In this document: in pieces, positions 16,479 to 24,918 of the stretch
Numbering within the stretch: the first letter of the stretch is position 1
Layout: every line of letters starts with the position of its first letter
Translations under genes and position numbers: made by a program
The notes under the pieces: model-generated
The model's database searches: none
What the model was told of the DNA's origin: nothing
The model's input: the letters and a program-made list of their open reading frames with translations, nothing else
Assembly: GCF_000956405.1 (NCBI RefSeq)
Contig: NZ_JYIV01000023.1
Location: 62,001 to 126,000 of the forward strand
Reading direction: 5' to 3'
Length of the DNA stretch: 64,000 nt
Source: Microbacterium oxydans
GTDB taxonomy: Bacteria; Actinomycetota; Actinomycetes; Actinomycetales; Microbacteriaceae

Positions 16479-19073
16479 ATGATGGCCACGAAAGCCGAAG
16501 CTGAAGTTGCTGACTCGACCGAGCTGGTAGATCCTCGGGCGCAGCTCGCCGAGTGGGCGAATGCCAGCGACGAGTGGGTGCGCCTGCTCGTCGCCGAAGT
16601 GGTCGCTACCGGACGCCCGGTTGGACCGGCCACGATTGAGAAGGCCTACCAGTTGTTCCGCCAGGAGAAGGCGCTTGACAAGCGCGAGCTTCCGGCCGTC
16701 CCGTTGCTAGACATCGAGGCTCGTCAGGACGAGTCGGCACCACCGCTGTCACTGATCCGGCTCTCCGAGGTTTGGGGTGTCAATGCGCTGGTACCTGGCG
16801 CGGTGATCGAGCCGCACGAGGGCTTGACGATCCTTTACGGCGAGAACGGTACTGGCAAGACGGGCTACTCGCGCATCTTCAAGGCGCTGGCCAACAGTCG
16901 CACCGCCGATACGATCCTCGGCAACATCGACGTCGACAGCTCTGAGGGGCAGACGGCGAAGCTGGACTTCAAGCTCGGCGACGACTATCAGGCTCTGACC
17001 TGGACGGGTGAGCTGGGCGTATCGCCCTTCACTCGCATGTCGATCTTCGACAGCCCCGCCGTGCGAACCCACGTCGATGAGGATCTCGACTACGTCTACA
17101 CCCCGGCCTCGCTGGCCTTGTTCAACGACGTCACGACCGCGATCCAGGCGGTGACCGCCGAGATCGACTCGGCCATTTCCGAGCTTGGTTCGAGCGGTTC
17201 GGGATTGCTCTCCAGGTTCCAACGCGGATCGACCGTCTACCCGTTGATTGAGACTCTCGGGGCGTCCACTGACCTCGCCGACCTCAGATCGAAGGTCAAG
17301 AGCGGAGACGACGTCGACCAGCAGGTCGACGTGCTCACCCAGGCCGTCGCGGCGCTGCGCGCGAACACGATGGGTGCGCAGATCGCTGGCCTCAAGAGCG
17401 AGCAACGGGTTCTCTCGCAGGCGGTGTCTGTCGCTGACGCGCTGCTCGCATTCGAGCTGGCGAAGTACAACGAGGCACTGACCAAGCGCGCACAACTCAC
17501 GACCGACTACGAGACCTTCCGCCGCGAGATCTTCGCCGCCGCGGACCTACCTGCCGACCCCGACGACACATGGAACGACTTCATCGAAGCAGGCGAGACA
17601 TACCGCCAGCACCTTATTGAAGTCGAAGCTCACGATGCCGATCGCTGTCTGTACTGCCGCCAGCCCTTGCTCGACCCCGCGCGGGATCTGCTTACGCGCT
17701 ACTCGACCTATCTCGAAGACAAGATTTCGGCCGACATCCGCACGACCGACACTGCGCTCGGAGGCTACAAGCGGCAGGTCGCTGCGCTCCAAGGCAACGA
17801 GATGGCCGCGTTCATCGAGCAGCACAAGGACACCGAGGGGAGCGAGCGGCCAGCGTACTTCGCTGAGGTGGAAGCGATCGAAGGCGCACGAAGCGTCGTC
17901 GTCACTGCCGTCGTCGCCGGTCACATGGTCGACATCCAGATATCCGACGTCGTGACCAAACCCCGCACCGATGCAGACACGGCGCTCACAACCGTAGGCA
18001 CCAACGTCTCGGAGCTGGAAACCCTGCAGAAGGGCAGGACTGAGGCGCTGGCCGAGAAGCAGGCCCAGTTGCTGGAGCTCAAGGACGCGGTCGAGCTGGG
18101 CAAGTCCTGGTCGCTGATCGAGACGCAGGTCAAGAGCGACAAGGAGGCCGATCGGCTCAAGACGCTCAAGCGTCCGTTGCCTGCGTTGGGTCGCTCGGTG
18201 ACCGCGCTGGCCAAGACTGCCAGTGACCAGCTGATCAACCAGAGCTTTGACGCCTTGTTCCTTGAAGAGTGCGAAGCGCTCCACACGCCCATGCTCAAGG
18301 TGCAGTTCGTCGGGCGAGAAGGGAAGGCTCAGCGTCGCAAGGTGCTCAGTGGCAAGCACAAGCCGTCCAAGGTGCTGTCCGAGGGCGAGCAGAAAGTGCT
18401 GGCGCTTGCCGACTTCCTCGCTGAGGCGCGACTGGCGGGCATCACAGCACCAGTCATCTTCGACGACCCGGTCTCGAGTCTCGACCACCGCCGGATCAAG
18501 GAGGTCGCCCAGCGCATCGCTCGGCTCGCCGACGACAATCAGGTCATTGTCTTCACCCACGACATCCTGTTCGCCACGACACTGCTCGCGTTGTTCGAGA
18601 AGTCGAAGCGGTGCGCGTACTTCCAGATCACCGACGAGAGCGGCAAGGGCAAGGTGTCCCGAGCCACTGGACCGCGGATCGACTCCTTGAGCGCCATCAA
18701 GGGGCGGATCAACAGCACGATTCAGGCTGCTAAGCAGCTGGATGGCGAAGCGAGGGACGCGCTGGTGCACACTGGGTATAGCCACCTTCGCTCCTGGTGT
18801 GAAGTCTTCACCGAGGACGAACTACTCAAGGGCGTGACCCGGCGCTACCAGGCCAACGTCCAGATGACGACGCTCATCAACATCAACGTCGACAAGCTCG
18901 GTGAGATCATCCCCAAGGTCAGCGAGGTGTTCGAGGAAGCCTGCCGATACATCGACGGCCACTCCCAGGCGCTCATAACTCAAGGTGTCAGCCCGACTCT
19001 TGCCGGACTCGAACAGCACTGGGCGGAGCTTCAGGACCTTAGGAAGCTCAACGAGGGTAAGGCAGCGTCGTGA
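16479..19073 (+). CDS. SMC/RloC-like AAA ATPase with zinc-hook-type CxxC
   Basis: An 864-aa ABC/SMC-type ATPase of the AAA_13 kind. Walker A is GENGTGKT (121-128), the signature is LSEGEQ (633-638), Walker B plus D-loop is VIFDDPVSSLDH (659-670), and the H-loop is FTHD (692-695). Between them run two helical, coiled-coil-prone arms (about 215-350 and 400-590), with CLYC at 390-393 in the position of the Rad50/RloC zinc hook. About 165 residues follow the ATPase core and include a helical domain (YSHLRSWCEVFTEDELLKGV) that could be the effector part. All ATPase motifs are intact. Such proteins are frequent in phage-defence islands; the role here is inferred. The start could also be ATG 16482. 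Confidence 0.82.
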   Translation: MMATKAEAEVADSTELVDPRAQLAEWANASDEWVRLLVAEVVATGRPVGPATIEKAYQLFRQEKALDKRELPAVPLLDIEARQDESAPPLSLIRLSEVWGVNALVPGAVIEPHEGLTILYGENGTGKTGYSRIFKALANSRTADTILGNIDVDSSEGQTAKLDFKLGDDYQALTWTGELGVSPFTRMSIFDSPAVRTHVDEDLDYVYTPASLALFNDVTTAIQAVTAEIDSAISELGSSGSGLLSRFQRGSTVYPLIETLGASTDLADLRSKVKSGDDVDQQVDVLTQAVAALRANTMGAQIAGLKSEQRVLSQAVSVADALLAFELAKYNEALTKRAQLTTDYETFRREIFAAADLPADPDDTWNDFIEAGETYRQHLIEVEAHDADRCLYCRQPLLDPARDLLTRYSTYLEDKISADIRTTDTALGGYKRQVAALQGNEMAAFIEQHKDTEGSERPAYFAEVEAIEGARSVVVTAVVAGHMVDIQISDVVTKPRTDADTALTTVGTNVSELETLQKGRTEALAEKQAQLLELKDAVELGKSWSLIETQVKSDKEADRLKTLKRPLPALGRSVTALAKTASDQLINQSFDALFLEECEALHTPMLKVQFVGREGKAQRRKVLSGKHKPSKVLSEGEQKVLALADFLAEARLAGITAPVIFDDPVSSLDHRRIKEVAQRIARLADDNQVIVFTHDILFATTLLALFEKSKRCAYFQITDESGKGKVSRATGPRIDSLSAIKGRINSTIQAAKQLDGEARDALVHTGYSHLRSWCEVFTEDELLKGVTRRYQANVQMTTLININVDKLGEIIPKVSEVFEEACRYIDGHSQALITQGVSPTLAGLEQHWAELQDLRKLNEGKAAS

Positions 19074-19234
19074 GCCTTGCTCGCGACATCGACACGATCG
19101 GCCAGTTCGTACCAGGACGGCTTGATCGGCGCGTCCGTCGTCTGAAAGACGTGTGGCGTCTGGCGTTTGGAACGGGGCTAGGTGCGCCAGCTAGGACGGT
19201 CTCGGTCGCGGGGCACCACTATCCTGAGGCGTAG
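19070..19234 (+). CDS. Possible 54-aa peptide overlapping the ATPase stop
   Basis: A GTG (19070-19072) overlapping the ATPase TGA opens a 54-codon frame ending at TAG 19232-19234. Its first half, RDIDTIGQFVPGRLDRRVRR, looks protein-like and basic; the rest is featureless. The GTGA overlap is typical of coupled genes in this genome. It could be a small partner of the ATPase or the truncated start of a lost downstream gene. Confidence 0.4.
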   Translation: MSLARDIDTIGQFVPGRLDRRVRRLKDVWRLAFGTGLGAPARTVSVAGHHYPEA

Positions 19235-19273
19235 GCGAACATGAGGGGCGGGAGCCAGACGTCAGGAGTGGTG

Positions 19274-19804
19274 ATGGAGAAGGATATGCGCGAGTTGCGC
19301 GTCTTCATGGCATCTCCGGGTGACCTGACCGACGAGCGTGAGGCACTTCGCAACCTCGAACGCCGCTTGTTTCGTGGGCGAGGAGTCCGCATCTCGATTG
19401 AGGGCTGGGAAGAGGTGCAGCCTGACGCCGGGGCTCCGCAGGAGCTCGTAAACCCTTTGGTGCATGGCTGCGATGTGTTCGTTGGCCTTCTGAACGTGCG
19501 CTGGGGAACACCCACTGACAATGGCTCCTCCGGGTTTTCTGAAGAGTTCAATATCGCCCTGAAGCGTAGGCAAGAAAGCGGCACCACTCCGGCGATTGGG
19601 ATGTACTTTCGCGACATCGATCCGGAACGACTGCGAGACGAGGGGCCACAACTCGAGGCCGTACTCGCTTTCAAGGAGCGAGTGGAGGCCGAGCGACTGG
19701 TGATGCATAAGACGTTCAGCGGCGCGGATAACCTCGTGCGCAGGCCATCATCGATGCGTACTTCGGGAACGAAGCCGCAGCGTTGCTCATCGAAGAGAAG
19801 CTGA
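19274..19804 (+). pseudogene. Truncated DUF4062 gene
   Basis: The N-terminal about 155 residues are a clear DUF4062 module (ELRVFMASPGDLTDEREALR, then GCDVFVGLLNVRWGTPT), a TIR-like-fold N-terminal domain usually found on much longer proteins, often STAND-type NTPases. ATG 19274 has AGGAG at 19263-19267. After GADNLVR (about 19735) the frame becomes nonsense (RPSSMRTSGTKPQRCSSKRS) to the stop at 19804, while a different frame resumes coherent coding. The effector portion is therefore missing, most likely by deletion. Confidence 0.72.
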
Positions 19805-19998
19805 CCAAGGCATGGGCGGACCTCACGACCTCGTTCGGTCAGTGGGAGGATTTCGGCGCTGAGACCGCCGTGGTGGCCGGAGAGTACGTCGTCGCCGAGA
19901 CCCGACTGGAGTTCGAGGCCGGGGCTGTGACATGTCGGAGCTCGTGGAGCGCCGACGGCAAGCTCGGAGGCCTGTTCTTCGTTCCGGTATCCGAGTGA
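19741..19998 (+). pseudogene. 3' remnant of a DUF3887-like gene
   Basis: From about 19741 a second frame reads coherently (AIIDAYFGNEAAALLIEEKL, then SWSADGKLGGLFFVPVSE) to TGA 19998. The ending resembles the DUF3887 domain common at the start of actinobacterial hydrolase-type proteins. No start codon or ribosome site is present; an in-frame TAA lies just upstream near 19728. It is joined out of frame to the DUF4062 fragment, marking the probable right boundary of the island. Confidence 0.6.
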
Positions 19999-20028
19999 GC
20001 GCCGTCACGTCGCGGGGGCAGGTGCTGG

Positions 20029-20562
20029 TCAGCCCCGGCTCGCCTCGACCAGCAGCCGGAGCCGCTCCTCGAGGCTGCCGACGATCGTGACCACGCGCGG
20101 GACGGAGCCGGCGCGCTCGAGGTCATCGACGAGTCCCACCAGCGCTTCGTCCATCGCGACGCGCAGAGCCGGCTCCTCGTCGCCGGTGACGGGGATCGGC
20201 CGGCTTTCGTCCAGGGGCACGATCGCGATGAGGTCGATCGCGGCCATCGACGCCTCCACGATCTCTGTGGCGCGGGCGAGGAGTGCGCCGTCACTGCGGC
20301 CCAGCTCCTCCAGAGCGGTCAGGTAGGCGAGGAAGTCGAGCGGCCCCCGCTCGCAGATCACCGCGGAGGCGGCGGCCGACTCCTGGAGTCGCGCTGCGGT
20401 GACGCGCAGCTGCACGGCGAAGCTGTGCGCGCCCGCGGGATCGTCGAGATCGAGGTCCTCGAAGGGGTCGGGGAGTACGACGTATTCGGGACGGACCGCA
20501 TGGAAGTCGGAGATCAGCGTGCTCTTGCCGCTGGCGTGCGTCCCCGACACCACGATCCTCAT
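20029..20562 (-). CDS. Small P-loop ATPase/kinase-like protein
   Basis: A 177-aa P-loop protein with Walker A GTHASGKST (6-14) at the very N-terminus. It has a hydrophobic strand ending ICERGPLDFLAYL (about 67-79) as a likely Walker B/lid region. The overall size resembles nucleoside/nicotinamide-kinase-like AAA proteins. Its ATG overlaps the stop of the upstream ureohydrolase (ATGA at 20559-20562), so the two are translationally coupled. The substrate is not recognisable; it may phosphorylate a small molecule or act as a regulatory ATPase. Confidence 0.78.
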   Translation of the reverse strand: MRIVVSGTHASGKSTLISDFHAVRPEYVVLPDPFEDLDLDDPAGAHSFAVQLRVTAARLQESAAASAVICERGPLDFLAYLTALEELGRSDGALLARATEIVEASMAAIDLIAIVPLDESRPIPVTGDEEPALRVAMDEALVGLVDDLERAGSVPRVVTIVGSLEERLRLLVEASRG

Positions 20563-21491
20563 GCGCGTGAGGCGAGTCCGGCGAGCAGCTCCAGCACGCA
20601 GAGTGCCGCCAGGCGGACGGTGCGGGCGTCGTCCGCGTCGGCGGTCGCGTCGACTTCGGCCAGATCCGCGCTCACGACGCGTGGATCCGCTGCGACGCCG
20701 CGGGTGAGGGCCCGCAGCTCCCACGCCTGCAGACCGCCGGGCACACTGGCAGGGCAGCCGGGGGCGACCGAGCGGTCGCAGACGTCGACGTCGATGTCGA
20801 GATGGATGCGCGCATCGATTCCTGCGCCCGCGATGTCGACGGCCTCGGCGACCACGTCGTCGATGCCGCGGCGGCGGAGCTCATCGAGGGTGATGACCCG
20901 GATGCCCCACTCCGCCGCGCGCCGAGCGTAGGCGGCGGAGTTCGCGAAGTCGGCGATGCCGATCTGCACGATCTTGGTCGGGTCGATGCGCGTGGTATCC
21001 AGCGGCGATGCGGCGGGGGCGTCCTCGACGAGCCGCCGCACGGGGGTGCCGTTCGAGATGCCGTCGCGCAGGTCGAAATGGGCGTCGAACGTGATCAGCC
21101 CTGTGGCCTGCGCCCCCAGAGCGACGGGACAGGTCAGCGAGTTATCGCCGCCGAGAGCGATCACGAGCCCCGCGGTGGAGCTGAGCTCTCGCACGCGGGA
21201 GATGACCCTGGCCTCGCCCGCGGAGCCGTCCGGGTCGGCGATGTCACCGGCGTCGGCGATGCGCAGCACCTCGTCGAGCTCGATCACCGGCGGTCCCATC
21301 AGCGCGGTCCCATAGCGGGGGAGCGCCTCACGGATCGCCGAGGGCGTCGCGTGTGCACCGGTTGGGGAGAGCGAGGTGCGCCAGGTCGGCACTCCGACGA
21401 GCACGGCATCGGCGGTGTCGTTGAACGCGGCCCAGGAACCGGCCCGGGGCCAGAGGGGATCGTGGCTCAGTGGCCGAGAGGACGAGGGCAT
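20559..21491 (-). CDS. Arginase/agmatinase-family ureohydrolase with altered metal ligand
   Basis: A 310-aa binuclear-manganese hydrolase fold, a family acting on arginine, agmatine, formiminoglutamate or guanidino compounds. The metal motifs FDAHFD (135-140) and HLDIDVDVCD (230-239) are present. The first motif reads GGDNS (114-118), with Asn117 replacing the His of GGDHS. The C-terminal segment PGGLQAWELRAL and SADLAEVDATAD fits the family. ATG 21491 lies 2 bp after the DUF445 stop, and its own stop overlaps the ATPase start. The substrate is unknown; given the amine-catabolism region downstream, a guanidino or agmatine-like substrate is plausible. Confidence 0.82.
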   Translation of the reverse strand: MPSSSRPLSHDPLWPRAGSWAAFNDTADAVLVGVPTWRTSLSPTGAHATPSAIREALPRYGTALMGPPVIELDEVLRIADAGDIADPDGSAGEARVISRVRELSSTAGLVIALGGDNSLTCPVALGAQATGLITFDAHFDLRDGISNGTPVRRLVEDAPAASPLDTTRIDPTKIVQIGIADFANSAAYARRAAEWGIRVITLDELRRRGIDDVVAEAVDIAGAGIDARIHLDIDVDVCDRSVAPGCPASVPGGLQAWELRALTRGVAADPRVVSADLAEVDATADADDARTVRLAALCVLELLAGLASRA

Positions 21492-21493
21492 GA

Positions 21494-22771
21494 TCACACT
21501 CCGGGGATGAGGGCGTGGGCGATCGAGAAGATCACGAGGCCGGCCAAGGCGCCGACGAACGTACCGTTCAGGCGGATGTACTGCAGGTCGCGGCCGACCA
21601 TCAGTTCGATCTTCTCCGTCGTCTCGGCCGGATCCCAGCGTTCGACGGTGTCGGTGATGATCGAGGCGATGTCGTGCCGGTAGCGATCGACGAGGAAGAC
21701 GGCGGCGTCCGACACCCAGGTGTCGACGCGGTTCTGCAGCGCGGTGTCGGTCGTGAGGCGCTCGCCGACCTCCTGCAGGGCCTGCACGGCGCGGCGTCGG
21801 AGGCCGCTCTCGGGATCGGCGAGGGCAGCGAGCAGGCCGTTCTTCGCGGTGTTCCATGCCTCGGCGGCCAGGGCACCGACCCGAGGGCTGTCGAACAGCG
21901 ATGCCTTGGCGTTCTCGAGCTTCGCCCGCGTCGCCGGGTCGTTCTGCAGGCTGTCCGCCAGCCGCGCCAGATAGCCGTCGACCGCGAGGCGTGCCGGGTG
22001 GCGGGGGTCGGCCTGCACGGCATGCACGAACTTGACCGCCTCGTGATACACCGTGTCGTCCACGAATCGATGGGCCAGCTTCGGCACCCACCCCGGCAAG
22101 CGTCGGGAGACCAGGCCGCTGAACGACTCGGCGTTGGAGTCGAGCCAGCGTGAGATGCTGTCGGCGGCGAGGTCGACGGCGCCGTGGTGGGCGTCGGCCT
22201 CCACGATCTTCTCGAGCCACGCTCCGGCGGGCGGGCCCCACTCTGGATCGACCAGATGCTCGCGGGCGAGGTCTGTGATGAGGTCTCGCACATCGTCGTC
22301 GCTCAGCGCGTTGAGCACGGCCGTGGCGATCGTCGCTCCTTCGGCGCCGACCCGCTCCGCATGCGGAGCCTCGCGCAGCCACTCCCCGGCGCGCAGAGCG
22401 ATCTTCGTGGTCGACAGCTTGGTGCGCACCACGCTGGCTTCGAGGAAGTTCGTCTCCACGAACTCGCCGAGGGAGCGGCCGATCTCGTCCTTGCGGTTGG
22501 GGATGATCGCGGTGTGCGGGATGGGGAGCCCGAGCGGGCGGCGGAAGAGCGCGGTCACCGCGAACCAGTCCGCGAGCGCACCCACCATGCCGCCTTCGGC
22601 CGCCGCACGCACGTAGGCGAGCCCCTCGATGCGCTGCTGGAACGCGAAGGCGAACACGAACACCACGGCCATGAACACCAGCGCGCCGAGGGCGACGGCC
22701 TTCATGCGTCGGAGCGCGCGGAGGCGCTCCTGGTCGGCAGGAGAGAGCTGCGTCATCGGTGTTCGCGGCAT
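21494..22771 (-). CDS. DUF445 membrane-anchored protein
   Basis: A 425-aa DUF445 (YjiN-like) protein. An N-terminal TM segment (about 26-46) is followed by the conserved block GGMVGALADWFAVTALFRRPLG and PHTAIIPNRKDEIGRSLGEF. A long helical region comes next, and a second TM segment (about 400-420) ends the chain. It is probably a membrane-tethered helical protein; the role is unknown in all bacteria. It is the first gene of a tight three-gene run with the ureohydrolase and ATPase. Confidence 0.87.
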   Translation of the reverse strand: MPRTPMTQLSPADQERLRALRRMKAVALGALVFMAVVFVFAFAFQQRIEGLAYVRAAAEGGMVGALADWFAVTALFRRPLGLPIPHTAIIPNRKDEIGRSLGEFVETNFLEASVVRTKLSTTKIALRAGEWLREAPHAERVGAEGATIATAVLNALSDDDVRDLITDLAREHLVDPEWGPPAGAWLEKIVEADAHHGAVDLAADSISRWLDSNAESFSGLVSRRLPGWVPKLAHRFVDDTVYHEAVKFVHAVQADPRHPARLAVDGYLARLADSLQNDPATRAKLENAKASLFDSPRVGALAAEAWNTAKNGLLAALADPESGLRRRAVQALQEVGERLTTDTALQNRVDTWVSDAAVFLVDRYRHDIASIITDTVERWDPAETTEKIELMVGRDLQYIRLNGTFVGALAGLVIFSIAHALIPGV

Positions 22772-22848
22772 GACGTCATCCTTTCACGCCAGTGCTCCGG
22801 CGGCCCCGCCTGTCGGCCGGCGGCTGTCTCGGCGCTCAGACAGCCGAA

Positions 22849-22866
22849 TACCCCCTGGGGGGAGTA
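22849..22866. promoter_or_regulatory. G-tract palindrome upstream of the CsoR/RcnR regulator (candidate operator)
   Basis: TACCCCCTGGGGGGAGTA is an inverted repeat with a central G/C tract. It lies 10 bp before the regulator's GTG and closely resembles operators of the CsoR/RcnR family (short AT-rich arms flanking a G-tract). A TACCCT hexamer (22865-22870) overlapping its end could be a -10 element, which would make the transcript nearly leaderless and autoregulated. Confidence 0.65.
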
Positions 22867-22876
22867 CCCTCGAGGG

Positions 22877-23149
22877 GTGATCGAAGACATCAAGAAACGT
22901 GCTCTGCACCGCACCAGCATCCTCGAAGGACAGATGCGCGGAGTCGCGCGGATGATCGAGAACGAGGACTACTGCATGGACATCATCACGCAGTCACGCG
23001 CCATCCAGCGCTCCCTCGAATCACTCAACCGCCTGCTTCTGGAGAACCACCTGCAGACTCACGTCACGCATATGTTCGAAGAGGGCGGCGAAGAGCGCGA
23101 GAAGGCCGTCGTCGAGCTGCTCAAGGCTTTCGACTTCGACCGCAAGTAG
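22877..23149 (+). CDS. CsoR/RcnR-family metal-responsive repressor with C-H-H site
   Basis: A 90-aa all-helical DUF156 repressor. The core EGQMRGVARMIENEDYC is characteristic. The candidate ligands are Cys33, His58 and His62 (spacing 25 and 4). CsoR copper sensors have C-H-C at these places, whereas RcnR nickel/cobalt sensors have H3-C-H-H. Here the third ligand is His but the N-terminal His is absent (Glu3), so the sensed ligand is uncertain. GTG 22877 directly follows a G-tract palindrome. No metal transporter gene is adjacent. Confidence 0.88.
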   Translation: MIEDIKKRALHRTSILEGQMRGVARMIENEDYCMDIITQSRAIQRSLESLNRLLLENHLQTHVTHMFEEGGEEREKAVVELLKAFDFDRK

Positions 23150-23168
23150 CGGCCCGAGGTCCGCGCGA

Positions 23169-23202
23169 CACAGCGCCCCGACGAAGTCGTCGAGGCGCTG
23201 TG
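23169..23202. terminator. Bidirectional hairpin between CsoR-like gene and permease
   Basis: CACAGCGCC (23169-23177) pairs perfectly with GGCGCTGTG (23194-23202), with a further CGAC/GTCG stem in the loop. It lies in the 60-bp gap between two convergent stops. Confidence 0.65.
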
Positions 23203-23209
23203 CGGTGGG

Positions 23210-24760
23210 TCACCTGCCGGTGCCGTCGAACACCTCGCCCTCCATGGCGTCGTACCCCTCGGCCTGCGGGTCGCCGTGGGAGCCGCCCGAGATCGCGTAC
23301 TCCTCTTCGGGTGACAGCACCAGGCGGTGCCGGAAGAAGAGTCCGAACCCGAGCAGGATCACGACGTAGACGATGGCGATCGCCACGATGGCGGGACCGA
23401 ACGTCGGATTCAACAGGAAGCCGACGAAGATCAGCGCGGCGATCACGAGCGCGACAGCCGCACCGGGGATCCCCCACGGGCTCCGGTACGGGCGCGCGAC
23501 GTCGGGGTACTTCTTGCGCAGGATCATGAACGACACCAGCTGGAGTCCGTAGGCGAGCACCGCGCCCCAGACCGCGATGTTCAGCACGATCGCGCCGGCC
23601 ACCGACCCTGCACCCTTGGCATCGACGGCCGCGAGCACGTCGAGCACGATGAGGGCGATGAAGCCGATCGCCGCACCCACCACGAGCGCCACCCAGGGTG
23701 TCTGCTGCTTGCCGGTGAGGGAGAGGAAGCGCGGGTAGTAGCCCGCGCGGGACAGGGAGTACATGTTGCGGCCGTAGGCGAACATGATGCCCTGCAGTGA
23801 GGCCAGCAGCCCGATGAGGGCGAAGAGGGCGAGCACAGCGGCGAGCTGATCGCCCACGATCGCGCGGAAGCCGTCGAGCAGCGGCTCGCCCGCAGTGCCG
23901 GTGGCCTCGGCACCGATCACGCCGGTGTTCAGGAAGAGGACGAGCAGGCCCGTGACGATGAGCGTTCCGCGCGCCCAGAAACCGGCCTTGGGGATGTCAC
24001 GCGTCGGATTGTGCGACTCCTCGGCGGCCAGGGGCAGCTCTTCGATGCCGAGGAAGAACCACATCGCGAACGGCAGCGCGAAGAGGATCGGCAGCACGCC
24101 GTGCGGCAGGAACTCGGTCTGGCCCGGGTCGGGGGCGATGTCCCACAGTGCGGCCCAGCTGAAGGCGCCGGAGAAGATCGCCATCAGGGAGAACACCAGG
24201 ATGATGCCGATCGAGATGATCGAGACGACGATCGCGAACCGGAACGAGATCGCGGCCCCCGCGGAGTTGAGAGCGATGAACACGACGTAGAGGATGAGGT
24301 ACCAGAGCCACCCCGGCAACTGGAGCCCCAGCAGCTCGCTCGTGATGCCGTTCGCATACGACGCCGAGAAGTAGACGATCACCGCCGTGGTCGCGACGTA
24401 TTCGATCGTCTCGGCGGCGCCCGTGACCAGGCCGCCCCACGGGCCCATCGCCGATCGCGCGAAGGAGTAGGCGCCCCCGGTGTGCGGCATCATCGCGGCC
24501 ATCTCGCCGATCGCGAAGATCATGCCGTAGTACATGAGAACGAGGATCGCGAAGGCGATCAGCATCCCGCCGAAGCCCGCGAAGTCGATGCCGAAGTTCC
24601 AGCCCGAGAAGTCTCCGGAGATGACGGCGGCGACCGCGAGGCCCCACAGGCCCCAGACGCCTGCCGACCTCTTCAGGGTGCGTTTCTCGAAGTACTCGTT
24701 CCCGGCACGTGTATAGGTCGCCCCAGCGACCTTGCGGGATTCATTGCTCTGCTCAGACAT
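23210..24760 (-). CDS. APC-superfamily amine permease (ethanolamine permease-like)
   Basis: A 516-aa transporter with 12 hydrophobic segments. ATG 24760 follows GGAGAGCGG. The sequence SAGVWGLWGLAVAAVISGDFSGWNFGI (TM1 region), MMPHTGGAYSFARSAMGPWGG (TM3 region) and GIEELPLAAEESHNPTRDIPKA is typical of the ethanolamine/amino-acid transporter subfamily. It is divergent from the gamma-glutamyl ligase gene across 158 bp and is expected to import the substrate of that enzyme. The fine substrate (ethanolamine, putrescine, other amine) cannot be decided from sequence. Confidence 0.82.
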   Translation of the reverse strand: MSEQSNESRKVAGATYTRAGNEYFEKRTLKRSAGVWGLWGLAVAAVISGDFSGWNFGIDFAGFGGMLIAFAILVLMYYGMIFAIGEMAAMMPHTGGAYSFARSAMGPWGGLVTGAAETIEYVATTAVIVYFSASYANGITSELLGLQLPGWLWYLILYVVFIALNSAGAAISFRFAIVVSIISIGIILVFSLMAIFSGAFSWAALWDIAPDPGQTEFLPHGVLPILFALPFAMWFFLGIEELPLAAEESHNPTRDIPKAGFWARGTLIVTGLLVLFLNTGVIGAEATGTAGEPLLDGFRAIVGDQLAAVLALFALIGLLASLQGIMFAYGRNMYSLSRAGYYPRFLSLTGKQQTPWVALVVGAAIGFIALIVLDVLAAVDAKGAGSVAGAIVLNIAVWGAVLAYGLQLVSFMILRKKYPDVARPYRSPWGIPGAAVALVIAALIFVGFLLNPTFGPAIVAIAIVYVVILLGFGLFFRHRLVLSPEEEYAISGGSHGDPQAEGYDAMEGEVFDGTGR

Positions 24761-24810
24761 CCGCTCTCCGTTCGCATGCACACACAGGCGCCGGGTGCAC
24801 CTTGCGGATG

Positions 24811-24825
24811 ATTGTGGCAGTCAAT
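24811..24825. promoter_or_regulatory. Short inverted repeat in the permease/ligase divergent promoter
   Basis: ATTG (24811-24814) and CAAT (24822-24825) form a short symmetric element in the AT-rich part of the gap, just upstream of an unusual TTTAAACG stretch. It could be an operator for the GntR-type regulator of the cluster; support is weak. Confidence 0.3.
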
Positions 24826-24918
24826 GGTGGTTTCGTCTACCTTTAAACGTCTTGGTGATCTACTCTGATGGCGAAGCCGGTCGGCCGATCGCTTCACCAC
24901 GACGACGGGAGCGAGACG

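Noticed and set aside
19274..19998. A single frameshifted DUF4062-DUF3887 gene
   Set aside because: The two domains are not normally combined and no start or shared linker is visible; a deletion junction between two genes is simpler.
20563..20724. 54-codon Arg-rich extension of the small ATPase
   Set aside because: It overlaps the ureohydrolase coding region; ATG 20562 in the ATGA overlap puts the P-loop at the usual N-terminal position.
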